From IMG/VR virus record IMGVR_UViG_3300028883_000096, positions 1-34,488 of that record: a stretch of 34,488 bases of DNA. One strand, given 5' to 3'. Below are positions 22,578 to 28,942 of the stretch, piece by piece (positions within the stretch are counted from its first letter, which is position 1; each line of letters opens with the position of its first letter). The notes under the pieces are model-generated. The model did no database searches, was not told where the DNA came from, and worked only from the letters and a program-made list of their open reading frames with translations. The DNA comes from a virus. The position numbers and the translations under genes are program-made.

Positions 22578-23170
22578 TATAAGCTCCTTGGGATTGATGA
22601 ATATTCTTTCCATGCGTTACGGCGTAAGTTATCGAGAAAAAATAATTTTTCGATATGCTTTTCCTTCACTCCGAAAGCCATGGATAGGGAAGCGGGAGTG
22701 AGCTTGCCCTGTAAATTAAGAATGAATTGAGAGCGACGGACACCTATCCCCGAAGTTCTGACGAAGAGATCAACGGCACGGCGACGAAGGAAGGCTTCCT
22801 GCATGGCATTTACCTGAGTAAGCTCAAGATTTTTCTTTCGTATCTCGATTTCTCCCACTCGTATCTTTTGCAGGAACTCTGCCAAAGCCCGGCGAAACTT
22901 TCGGGCTTTCTCCGTTTTGGCAAGCATGGCGATAATATAACAGCCAATCTCGTTAAACGCAAGATGTTCCTGCTTTCCACCAAGGGGTGTCCCAATTTGG
23001 GACACCCCTTTAAAAGGTTCAAGCTCTGCCTGATTTCTGTAATAAATCTTTTTTACACCACGGAATGGATTTGTAAAACCTAAATGTCTGCCCAATTCAT
23101 GAGCCGTCATCCATAGCTGACCTTCTTTTTCAAGAAAATCATCTCTTCGTAAAATGATTGAGTTATTCAT
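22577..23170 (-). CDS. BRO-N domain antirepressor-like protein
   Basis: A 197-residue protein. Residues about 1-115 are a BRO-N domain: 'MTAHELGRHLGFTNPFRGVKKIYYRN' and 'LAFNEIGCYIIAMLAKTEKARKFRRALAEFLQ'. The remainder is a variable C-terminal part with a possible HTH. BRO-N proteins bind DNA and act as phage antirepressors or regulators. The gene has a good AGGAGG Shine-Dalgarno sequence (seven bases before the ATG), and its leader holds two RNA-structure candidates (23198-23341). It is far from the repressor gene, unlike classical ant genes. Confidence 0.8.
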   Translation of the reverse strand: MNNSIILRRDDFLEKEGQLWMTAHELGRHLGFTNPFRGVKKIYYRNQAELEPFKGVSQIGTPLGGKQEHLAFNEIGCYIIAMLAKTEKARKFRRALAEFLQKIRVGEIEIRKKNLELTQVNAMQEAFLRRRAVDLFVRTSGIGVRRSQFILNLQGKLTPASLSMAFGVKEKHIEKLFFLDNLRRNAWKEYSSIPRSL

Positions 23171-23197
23171 AAAACCTCCTGTAATTAAACTACAAAA

Positions 23198-23259
23198 CCG
23201 AACTCTTGTCTACACCCTACGAAAAGTGCCTTAGTCCTCACGGTACTAAGAGAGTTCGG
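23198..23259 (-). ncRNA. Candidate three-way-junction RNA in BRO-N leader
   Basis: A 9-bp outer stem CCGAACTCT (23198-23206)/AGAGTTCGG (23251-23259) encloses a 6-bp hairpin, CTTAGT (23230-23235)/ACTAAG (23245-23250), adjacent to the outer stem, and a further 23 bases with a weak stem. Both the length and position (between 28 and 89 bases before the ATG) fit a regulatory leader on the minus strand. It does not match the cores of hammerhead, purine, preQ1 or tRNA that I can check by eye. Either strand could be the transcribed one. Confidence 0.45.
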
Positions 23260-23274
23260 CTTTATAATTTTCCT

Positions 23275-23341
23275 CGGCAATAAAAAAATCGCCTTAACGG
23301 AGCGAATTTATTGCCGTCGTAGATTGCAGACAACGGCAATA
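23275..23341 (-). promoter_or_regulatory. Three-arm switching hairpin (attenuator-like)
   Basis: On the minus strand three arms lie in order: TATTGCCG (23341-23334), CGGCAATAAA (23316-23307) and TTTATTGCCG (23284-23275). The middle arm can pair with either the first (8 bp) or the last (10 bp), so two exclusive structures exist. Within the second option a TCGC/GCGA hairpin (23305-23302/23292-23289) is followed by seven T, resembling an intrinsic terminator. This may terminate lipoprotein mRNA or attenuate the BRO-N gene. Confidence 0.5.
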
Positions 23342-23354
23342 TATAAAAACACTC

Positions 23355-23894
23355 TTAATTTTGCAAATTTTTGTTTTTTTCGGCTTCAATTTCTTTTTTA
23401 AACTTTTTATAAAATTGTTCAGGCATAACACCAGCATTGATCCTTACTCTTGCGTCGAGCAATGAATCCGCATTAATTGATAGAATTTTTGCTGTTGTTT
23501 TATATGGGAAATACCATACTTTACCATTTTCATGTATTAAATATGGCTCCCCCAATTTTTTATGGTATATCTCATTTAATTGGGAAGATATTTGTTTAGC
23601 TTCATCCATATTCTCGGCTTTTAAATCCATTATTATAAATCCGAAAACCCCATCTTCAAAACCAATGGCAGCAATTTTAACATCGTAGCCCTCGTATGAT
23701 GACATATTTATTTTATAATAATGAGGTGCTTCGGCAGATTCAAATTTTGCAAGATATTTTGAACTAATATAAGCGATTGCATCATCTTCTGGAGTTCCAA
23801 ATTCAACTCCCATAAATTCATCGAAATCATCTGTATTAGCTGTACAGCTTGCGAGCAGAGCGAGTGCGATTAAAGTAATCAGTAAGTGCTTCAT
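23355..23894 (-). CDS. Small lipoprotein (probable lysogenic conversion gene)
   Basis: A 179-residue protein with a lipoprotein signal peptide: 'MKHLLITLIALALLASC', lipobox LASC, lipidated Cys17. The mature part is about 160 residues and has a Lys/Glu-rich C-terminal helix. The gene lies in the early region, with AAGGAG before the ATG and its own downstream hairpin. A surface lipoprotein expressed from this region often acts in superinfection exclusion or host surface change; this is inference. No homologous family is recognised. Confidence 0.65.
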   Translation of the reverse strand: MKHLLITLIALALLASCTANTDDFDEFMGVEFGTPEDDAIAYISSKYLAKFESAEAPHYYKINMSSYEGYDVKIAAIGFEDGVFGFIIMDLKAENMDEAKQISSQLNEIYHKKLGEPYLIHENGKVWYFPYKTTAKILSINADSLLDARVRINAGVMPEQFYKKFKKEIEAEKNKNLQN

Positions 23895-23934
23895 TATTTT
23901 TTCTCCTTAAATTGATAAAATCAGTTTTTGTAAT

Positions 23935-24120
23935 TTAATCATTTTTTTGGTTTTTACCCCCTCTTTTAAGAGGGGGCAGGGGGTGTTTTCTTTCATCCAA
24001 TACCTCTTGCAGAGCTATGCGTTCAGCGTCGGCACGGTTTAGATTGCCTTCGTACTCGCAGATGGCGGCACGCTCTTCGTAGCGGAATTTTTCGTCGTCG
24101 GTCATGTTAATTGATTGCAT
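23935..24120 (-). CDS. Small acidic protein with repeat-encoded C-terminus
   Basis: A 61-residue protein whose N-terminal 43 residues (MTDDEKFRYEERAAICEYEG and onward) are a helical Glu-rich segment that resembles small phage proteins. The last residues (RKHPLPPLKRGGKNQKND) are encoded by a copy of the dispersed G-rich repeat. GAGG precedes the ATG at 24120, which overlaps the upstream gene's end. Function unknown. Confidence 0.5.
   Translation of the reverse strand: MQSINMTDDEKFRYEERAAICEYEGNLNRADAERIALQEVLDERKHPLPPLKRGGKNQKND
23957..23988 (+). repeat. Dispersed G-rich palindromic repeat, copy 7
   Basis: CCCCCTCTTTTAAGAGGGGG is followed by CAGGGGGTGTT. It supplies the 3' coding end of the 61-residue gene. 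Confidence 0.9.
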
Positions 24121-24304
24121 CTTTAACCTCGCAGATTACGTGAATATCGTGATCAATTAATTCTTCAGTGATCTTTGGCGAGGTCTGCTTTTCGATGATC
24201 GTTTTTTTCACAGGCAACATGTGGATAGACTTTACCATGAAGTTTGGATCATTGAGCAGCTTTTCGACGGCTTTGAATGATTTAACGGTTATTATTTGTA
24301 ACAT
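24107..24304 (-). CDS. Small protein of unknown function
   Basis: A 65-residue protein beginning MLQIITVKSFKAVEKLL. The ATG at 24304 overlaps the upstream gene by 23 bases; an AAAGGA lies about 10 bases upstream. It has an alpha/beta pattern without recognised motif. It is one of a run of tiny overlapping genes. Confidence 0.45.
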   Translation of the reverse strand: MLQIITVKSFKAVEKLLNDPNFMVKSIHMLPVKKTIIEKQTSPKITEELIDHDIHVICEVKDAIN

Positions 24305-24503
24305 TATTTCCCATCCTTTCATTGTAGTCCGTTAGTAAAATTGCAAGGGCTTCGCCTTGGTGTAATATGGATTGCTGCATTGCTTCTGTTGCATCAAGCA
24401 ATTTGCCAGCTACCTTGATGGCATTATTTATTTGGTTGTCGTGGTATAACTGTTTGCGTTGTATCACTTTGATTTCCCGCATTATATCTTTGTTTGTTAT
24501 CAT
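24282..24503 (-). CDS. Small helical protein of unknown function
   Basis: A 73-residue protein, mostly helical with coiled-coil character (residues 8-60). It starts at an ATGA overlap with the upstream gene, within the repeated junction GAAAGGATAGAAAAATGA. No family recognised. Confidence 0.5.
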   Translation of the reverse strand: MITNKDIMREIKVIQRKQLYHDNQINNAIKVAGKLLDATEAMQQSILHQGEALAILLTDYNERMGNNVTNNNR

Positions 24504-24688
24504 TTTTCTATCCTTTCAATAATTTTTATTATTTTTTCTGTTGCTATGTCGATGATTCTATCTTGGTTTTGAAACATCCACGACACTTGCTCTGCTGTAC
24601 ATGGACCGACGATAGTGCTTGAATGGCACATGTTTACACTTGCCTCCTTGATTATGCCTTTAATTGCCTTTCTGTCTTCATCTTTCAT
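24500..24688 (-). CDS. Small protein ending IERIEK
   Basis: A 62-residue protein that starts MKDEDRKAIKG. The open frame is longer, but the upstream part overlaps the zinc-ribbon gene read in another frame, so the ATG at 24688 is chosen. It contains a 'CHSS-x-V-G-P-C' pair of cysteines of unclear meaning. The C-terminus ERIEK comes from the repeated junction sequence shared with neighbours. Function unknown. Confidence 0.5.
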   Translation of the reverse strand: MKDEDRKAIKGIIKEASVNMCHSSTIVGPCTAEQVSWMFQNQDRIIDIATEKIIKIIERIEK

Positions 24689-24845
24689 CTTGTAAATCCT
24701 CGCAATCCTCATCATTGAAATCGCTATCGCACTCCCAGCAGTAATACTGAGAATAGACATTATCTCTACCAAATAGATTAGCTTGCACATCATAGCTGCC
24801 ACAAAACGGACAGGTAACTATTTCTTTGTTTTTATCGTAAGTCAT
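24678..24845 (-). CDS. Very small zinc-ribbon protein
   Basis: A 55-residue ORF from ATG 24845, found in a frame different from the longer one that crosses it. It has two CxxC knuckles: CPFC (about residue 12) and CWEC (about residue 36), the arrangement of a zinc ribbon, followed by an acidic tail (SDFNDEDCEDLQDER). Its start is in an ATGA overlap with the upstream gene's stop, as is the rule in this run, and it ends 11 bases after the next gene's start. Possible role: DNA, RNA or protein binding. Confidence 0.65.
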   Translation of the reverse strand: MTYDKNKEIVTCPFCGSYDVQANLFGRDNVYSQYYCWECDSDFNDEDCEDLQDER

Positions 24846-25075
24846 TTCTCTTTCCTTTCAATATATTTCTTATAAGAATACTCTACTGTTATCAATGCTT
24901 TCTGAAGGTCAATTATATCAACGACAACGGACTGATCGCCAAATGAAATCTTGACTAATCCTTCATTATCTTGGTTTAAGTTCTCTACGGTAAGAGTTCC
25001 TGTTGTGCTGTAATAACGTTCTGTATCGAGTGTACCCTCTTTGTATATAGAAAGCTTATTAATAGTATGTATCAT
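24842..25075 (-). CDS. Small protein ending IERKEK
   Basis: A 77-residue protein with an alternating beta pattern (residues 10-60, including VKISFGDQSVVVDIIDL) and a basic C-terminus. It starts at an ATGA overlap in the same junction motif (GAAAGGATAGAGAAATGA) and ends in another copy. No family recognised. Confidence 0.5.
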   Translation of the reverse strand: MIHTINKLSIYKEGTLDTERYYSTTGTLTVENLNQDNEGLVKISFGDQSVVVDIIDLQKALITVEYSYKKYIERKEK

Positions 25076-25263
25076 TTCTCTATCCTTTCAGTATCTGTTG
25101 GCGGATAATGCTTGCTGAAATCATACTCAAACAAACATTTACACTTGTTGCAATAATAATATTCACCTGCTATTGTTTGCCTATTAAACCATTCAGTGGT
25201 GCTGTTTACATTCAAACTTCCACAATGATGGCAGCTTATAAATATTCCGTTAATGGAAATCAT
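25072..25263 (-). CDS. Small zinc-ribbon protein ending TERIEK
   Basis: A 63-residue protein with CHHC (residue 11) and CNKC (about residue 38) knuckles, the arrangement of a single zinc ribbon. The segment between them is 'NSTTEWFNRQTIAGEYYYC'. This resembles the 55-residue zinc ribbon encoded two genes downstream and may be a paralogue. It starts after the Mu F-like gene, with GAAAGGAAAGAGAA upstream. Probably a nucleic-acid- or protein-binding factor. Confidence 0.6.
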   Translation of the reverse strand: MISINGIFISCHHCGSLNVNSTTEWFNRQTIAGEYYYCNKCKCLFEYDFSKHYPPTDTERIEK

Positions 25264-25280
25264 TTCTCTTTCCTTTCAAT

Positions 25281-25895
25281 TTAGCGGACATAGACTTGCC
25301 ATCGGTGGATGCAGTTGTAGCCACCGCGATAAATCCACACTGGCAAGCCCTGACCGTTGTCGAGTTTTAATATTTCTTCTTTGGTATAAACTTTATTGAG
25401 GTGCTTGCGGCAAAAGGGTCGCTGTGCCTGAGCACCGATATATTTGAATTTGTTGACGCCGGCTCGCTCAGCACCGGCGAATGCGTTGATCGTCTGGAAG
25501 CCGGCTTTTGCTGTGTTGGCAGCCGTTCTGGCACGATGTTTTATTCCGTCGTATTTGTCGAGTAACTGTTTTTCGAGTTCCCGGATTGGCAAATTTGTCC
25601 GCAGGGCTTCATCCACGATATTTATTATTTCGGGTTGAATTTTGCCTTCGAGAGTGGCGAAATCCCTGCCAGCCGTTTCGAGCACTTTTGCGGCGGAGTC
25701 TATGTATTCCTGCGGCATGGTGCGTCTGTCAATCCATTGCTGCATTGCCTGACGTTCGAGTTCGGCACGCTGATCGTTAGCTATATTGCTCTCGAACAAT
25801 ATCTGCTGGACTGCGTCGCTTATTTGCTCCGGAGTCGCTCCCGCTCTTACCATTCGCAGGATCGTTTCGTTGATCTGAGTTAGTACTTGTTCCAT
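25281..25895 (-). CDS. Mu F-like minor head protein (SPP1 gp7-type)
   Basis: A 204-residue protein. The C-terminal part has the Mu F signature order: 'RARTAANTAKAGFQTI', 'RPFCRKHLNKVYTKEEI' and 'NGQGLPVWIYRGGYNCIHRW'. Members are minor head proteins that interact with the portal and may be ejected with DNA. The normal Mu place is just after the portal; here it is in the early block on the opposite strand. ATG at 25895 is preferred to an in-frame GTG at 25940. It overlaps the upstream zinc-ribbon gene by over 110 bases in another frame. Confidence 0.75.
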   Translation of the reverse strand: MEQVLTQINETILRMVRAGATPEQISDAVQQILFESNIANDQRAELERQAMQQWIDRRTMPQEYIDSAAKVLETAGRDFATLEGKIQPEIINIVDEALRTNLPIRELEKQLLDKYDGIKHRARTAANTAKAGFQTINAFAGAERAGVNKFKYIGAQAQRPFCRKHLNKVYTKEEILKLDNGQGLPVWIYRGGYNCIHRWQVYVR

Positions 25896-26160
25896 TTTCT
25901 TCAAAATTAAGTGATTGCTGAGCCGTGGGATGTTTGCCACGGTGCAGCTTAAAATCGAGATATTTGTCGTCGAATTTTTCGATTGGGATACGTTCTTCTT
26001 TTAGCTTGTCCGGGTTGAATACATAGACATCGAAAATAACTGCCCGGGAGCGAAAGCGGCAGCCGCAGTCCACGCAAAGGTGGGTGCGAATATCCGCGTC
26101 ATGGCGTTTGTCGCTCCACGGGATTTTAACGTTGTCAGAACCGCAGACAGGACATGTCAT
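25777..26160 (-). CDS. Zinc-ribbon regulator, Ogr/Delta-like (candidate late activator)
   Basis: A 127-residue protein. Residues 1-50 carry two CxxC knuckles, CPVC (3-6) and CVDC (29-32), separated by a basic segment with 'SDKRHDADIRTH' and followed by FRSRAVIFDVYVFNPD. This ordering (CPxC, R-rich segment, CxxCxxxF and a hydrophobic strand) is like Ogr/Delta zinc-finger activators of phage late genes. Residues 55-127 are unrelated and low in complexity (many Asn, Ser, Gly). It starts at an ATGA overlap with the DnaA-like gene. A role in switching on the late genes is inferred. Confidence 0.55.
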   Translation of the reverse strand: MTCPVCGSDNVKIPWSDKRHDADIRTHLCVDCGCRFRSRAVIFDVYVFNPDKLKEERIPIEKFDDKYLDFKLHRGKHPTAQQSLNFEENGTSTNSDQRNDPANGKSGSDSGANKRRSPADIVREQYS

Positions 26161-26615
26161 ATCAACCCCAGTCTTAGTTTACATTCATTTACGATCTTGC
26201 GTGCTGAGTAGCCGTAAGCGTCCTGAACGGAGGCGACCACGACGTCGTCGATATTATTTGCACCATGCAGGACCGTCGAATGATCGAAGCCGCTGAAACG
26301 CCCTATTTCCATTAGGGAATAATTGAGCTTGCGGCTTAAGTAAAAGAAGATATGACGGGCTTGCGTGAGCCGTGCCTTGCGGTTTTGCGACGTGATGTCA
26401 TCGGCTGCAAAGCCAGAGACTTCGGCGACGGTTGCAAGGATTTGATCAAGTGTATGGTAACCCTTTTCACGCATAACGGAGACAGCGTCTTCGATATACT
26501 GATTTAAGCGAACCGCAAGAGATTCGAAACTCTCGCGGTACTTATCATAAAGGACATTCGGAGCAAGCGGCACGAAGTCGGCTGCGTGGTTTGCTATGTC
26601 TTTAGCTGTTAGCAT
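26157..26615 (-). CDS. Free-standing DnaA domain IV protein
   Basis: A 152-residue protein. The C-terminal about 95 residues match the DNA-binding domain IV of DnaA: 'TVAEVSGFAADDITSQNRKARLTQARHIFFYLSRKLN' then 'SLMEIGRFSGFDHSTVLHGANNI'. This includes the DHSTV signature that reads the DnaA box. The AAA+ and domain I parts are absent. It could bind DnaA boxes to divert host initiation or to regulate phage promoters. ATG at 26615 has GGAAGTG upstream. It overlaps the ParB-like gene by 14 bases. Confidence 0.85.
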   Translation of the reverse strand: MLTAKDIANHAADFVPLAPNVLYDKYRESFESLAVRLNQYIEDAVSVMREKGYHTLDQILATVAEVSGFAADDITSQNRKARLTQARHIFFYLSRKLNYSLMEIGRFSGFDHSTVLHGANNIDDVVVASVQDAYGYSARKIVNECKLRLGLI

Positions 26616-27657
26616 AATGCACTTCCGATATTTGTTCAAGAATTACAGAGAGATCTTCGAGTGGGAAGAGGAAAGCAAGTTCTTTATCAATAAATATATT
26701 CCAATAGATAAGCCGGTTGCCATCCTGAATAACACCTTCGCTATTTGGGTATATCACTGATTGCTGATCGTTGTTTAGAGCAGAGATCGGCATAGTATAG
26801 CATGCGAAGTCGTCGGGTTCGAAGACAAAAGCGGGCTGTGGCTTTTGTGGCTCTGGCTTTGGTTTCGGCTCTGGCTTTGGTTTTGGTTCGGGTTTTGGCT
26901 CTGGTTTCGGCTCAAGCTGTTGCTTAAGGTGCTTTTTATATTCGATAATGGTTTGATATGCTTTATTGAGCGAAATATCGCCGGCAAAGAAAGCGTCACG
27001 GACTTTATCCCATTTATCAGAAATTTCGTTGGTTTTGTTGTGATTAACACCCTTATTGCCGATCTCATTTAAAAACTTCTCCCGATAATCGGCATTGCAG
27101 ACGGCAATGTATTGCGAGACCTCTTTTGGTTTAATACCGATTTTTTCAGCAATGAATTTTACGGAGTCGAGAGGAGCAAGAATAAGCTCTTCACGGCTTT
27201 TTTCATTCTGAAAGAGGGGGTGGTTTATGACTTCACTATCTTCTGTAAGTTTGTGCTCTTGCTTTAACTTACCGATTTGGTACAAAATTTGCTTGTACTG
27301 GTCAATTTCGAGTGAAATAATTTGCGGCGATTTGTCTCTTTGTTTGTTTGCCACGAGCAAATCGAGCTTAGTCAAAAGCGGATCATCATACTCTTTGATG
27401 ATGCAGGGGACGAACTCAAGACCAGCCATTTCTGCGGCTCTTACTCTGCGGTGTCCGCTAATGATAGTAAAACCCTCATAATCGTTTTCGTCGAATAGTT
27501 CGGTATGCGTAACGATGACAGGGTGCAGGATGCCACGCTCTTTGATAGACCCCAGAAAGTCGTCGTCAATGTGCATATCGCCATAGATCAGTTCCTGATC
27601 TGGGTGTGCAGTGAGTAAATTAGTTGAAATCTGTTGAATTTGTGTTTCGGTGTTCAT
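26602..27657 (-). CDS. ParB/Spo0J-like protein with Pro-Lys-rich linker
   Basis: A 351-residue protein. Residues 15-100 form the ParB N-terminal (CTPase-type) domain with the 'ISGHRRVRAAE' box (66-76). Residues about 160-240 form a helix-turn-helix region ('VKFIAEKIGIKPKEVSQYI'). Residues 249-276 are a strict Pro-Glu/Pro-Lys linker, 'EPKPEPKPEPKPKPEPKPK', followed by a novel C-terminal domain (280-351). No ParA is present in the window. It probably binds a parS-like site in phage DNA. A good AAGAGGAAG lies before the ATG. Confidence 0.8.
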   Translation of the reverse strand: MNTETQIQQISTNLLTAHPDQELIYGDMHIDDDFLGSIKERGILHPVIVTHTELFDENDYEGFTIISGHRRVRAAEMAGLEFVPCIIKEYDDPLLTKLDLLVANKQRDKSPQIISLEIDQYKQILYQIGKLKQEHKLTEDSEVINHPLFQNEKSREELILAPLDSVKFIAEKIGIKPKEVSQYIAVCNADYREKFLNEIGNKGVNHNKTNEISDKWDKVRDAFFAGDISLNKAYQTIIEYKKHLKQQLEPKPEPKPEPKPKPEPKPKPEPQKPQPAFVFEPDDFACYTMPISALNNDQQSVIYPNSEGVIQDGNRLIYWNIFIDKELAFLFPLEDLSVILEQISEVHYANS

Positions 27658-27666
27658 TTCTTCCTC

Positions 27667-27894
27667 TTAAAATTTATTATCGATGCGTTTAAAAAATGTA
27701 TTTGCTATTTCTCTAATATCCGTAATGAATAGTATGAAAAGGGCAATGCCCCAAGTCTGGAAGAAGGAGGGTGCGAACTCCCACCAAGACGGTGGGAGTG
27801 CAGGCACCAAAAAAAGATGTATCATCAAAGCGATCAGCAGGGCAAGGAAGCCCAGTATGCCGAGAACGGTCAGGAATTCAAGTAAGGTTTTCAT
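27667..27894 (-). CDS. Small two-span membrane protein
   Basis: A 75-residue protein with two hydrophobic spans (about residues 7-33 and 45-62). ATG at 27894 is chosen because AAGGAGGC lies five bases upstream; it overlaps the preceding gene by 17 bases. An 8-bp perfect inverted repeat (27778-27785/27791-27798) lies inside the coding region at residues 'LPPSWW'. Possible function: membrane-associated early protein. Confidence 0.55.
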   Translation of the reverse strand: MKTLLEFLTVLGILGFLALLIALMIHLFLVPALPPSWWEFAPSFFQTWGIALFILFITDIREIANTFFKRIDNKF

Positions 27895-28312
27895 TGAGTG
27901 CCTCCTTATATTGTTCGTCCATTTCCTTTCTTGCCTCTTCATGGTAAGTTATCTTGCCATTCACTTTATCCATTATGGCTTCCAATTGGTCAACGTATTT
28001 GTCCTCTTCCAGCATTGAGAGCAGGATTCCTGCATAATTAATTATGTCTTTCAAGCTCTCTTTGATCCCCTCGGCTTGCCGCTCTGGTCTTAGCGGATTG
28101 CGTTTGATTGAATTATTTACGGCATCAACATGTTTGTTGAAGTAAACCGACCACACCTGATATTGGGACAGTGCGAGAGCTTTGGCAATGCGTTTGAAGT
28201 TCTGATTTGCGTCGAGGTCTCCGGCATAATCGCCACCTTTTAGAGTCAGCGTGCCGAGACATTCGTTCTCGAAAAATTCTTTGAACAATTTATTTCGCTC
28301 TTTGATTGTCAT
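27878..28312 (-). CDS. DUF1599-like (nucleotide-modification-associated) protein
   Basis: A 144-residue helical protein. The order 'KGGDYAGDLDANQNFKRIAKAL', 'VYFNKHVDAV' and 'ERQAEGIKESLKDIINYAGIL' resembles the DUF1599/Nmad1 family seen in phages, with its D-Y-N-F and K-H pairs that may bind a nucleotide and metal. Related proteins are found near nucleotide-modification genes, but no DNA-modification enzymes are in this window. The start directly follows the DUF3164 gene's stop. Confidence 0.55.
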   Translation of the reverse strand: MTIKERNKLFKEFFENECLGTLTLKGGDYAGDLDANQNFKRIAKALALSQYQVWSVYFNKHVDAVNNSIKRNPLRPERQAEGIKESLKDIINYAGILLSMLEEDKYVDQLEAIMDKVNGKITYHEEARKEMDEQYKEALNENLT

Positions 28313-28942
28313 TTATGCCTCCACGCTTGAAAAGTTAAGATTAATAGTTTTGAATTCGCCGTCGCCGTTCTTTTCGTAGAATCTAACGTAACGCTTGGAA
28401 TCGGCTGCCTTGGATGCGTCGTCAATCAAGGAAAGGGCTTCCTGAAAGAGTTTGTCCTTGATCTCGGAACGGTATTTGTTCAAAGCAAGGATACGTTTCG
28501 GATCGAGCTTGCCTCCTTTTTTCTCGAATGCCGAGAGCAGGATTTTGCCGATGTGGTGCTGTTTGTCGGTAAGTGAGTTCTGGACGAACTCGGTAAGTTT
28601 GTTCTTTGCCTCAAGGATCAGCGTTTCGTCGAATACGATGCCTTCCTGCTTTTGCAGTTCGATCTTGAGTGAGTTATCGAAAGCGGTCAAGTTATATCCA
28701 CCGGTAAGTTTTTCGGGCTTCAAATTGTGTTCCTTCCGTTTGGTATCGTGTGAATCCTGGCAGAGCTTTATGGCATCTGCTTTGAGTTTAGCGAGGTCTT
28801 TGCTGAGCTTGTAAGCTCTTTTGATTATCGGATGAATCTTGCGTTCATCGAAGATCACTGACTTATTGATGTAATTGAAAGGGACTTTTTGTCCTTTTTC
28901 ATCAATCCAGTGATCCGTCGGCTTGCTGCCTGTCTGTTTCAT
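28313..28942 (-). CDS. DUF3164 family Mu-like phage protein
   Basis: A 209-residue protein. The N-terminal 'TDHWIDEKGQKVPFNYINK', the central 'ALNKYRSEIKDKLFQEAL' and the C-terminal 'AADSKRYVRFYEKNG' match DUF3164 proteins, present in most Mu-like phages in the early/middle block. Their function is not known; a role in replication or host takeover is proposed. AAGGA lies upstream of the ATG, which overlaps the end of the 121-residue gene. Confidence 0.85.
   Translation of the reverse strand: MKQTGSKPTDHWIDEKGQKVPFNYINKSVIFDERKIHPIIKRAYKLSKDLAKLKADAIKLCQDSHDTKRKEHNLKPEKLTGGYNLTAFDNSLKIELQKQEGIVFDETLILEAKNKLTEFVQNSLTDKQHHIGKILLSAFEKKGGKLDPKRILALNKYRSEIKDKLFQEALSLIDDASKAADSKRYVRFYEKNGDGEFKTINLNFSSVEA

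Noticed and set aside
23198-23259. Possible hammerhead ribozyme, tRNA or purine riboswitch
   Set aside because: No CUGANGA core, no T-arm or anticodon layout and no purine-riboswitch core residues are seen; kept only as an unclassified structure.
27778-27798. Perfect 8-bp inverted repeat (CTCCCACC/GGTGGGAG) as terminator
   Set aside because: It lies within the coding region of the small membrane protein and has no U run.
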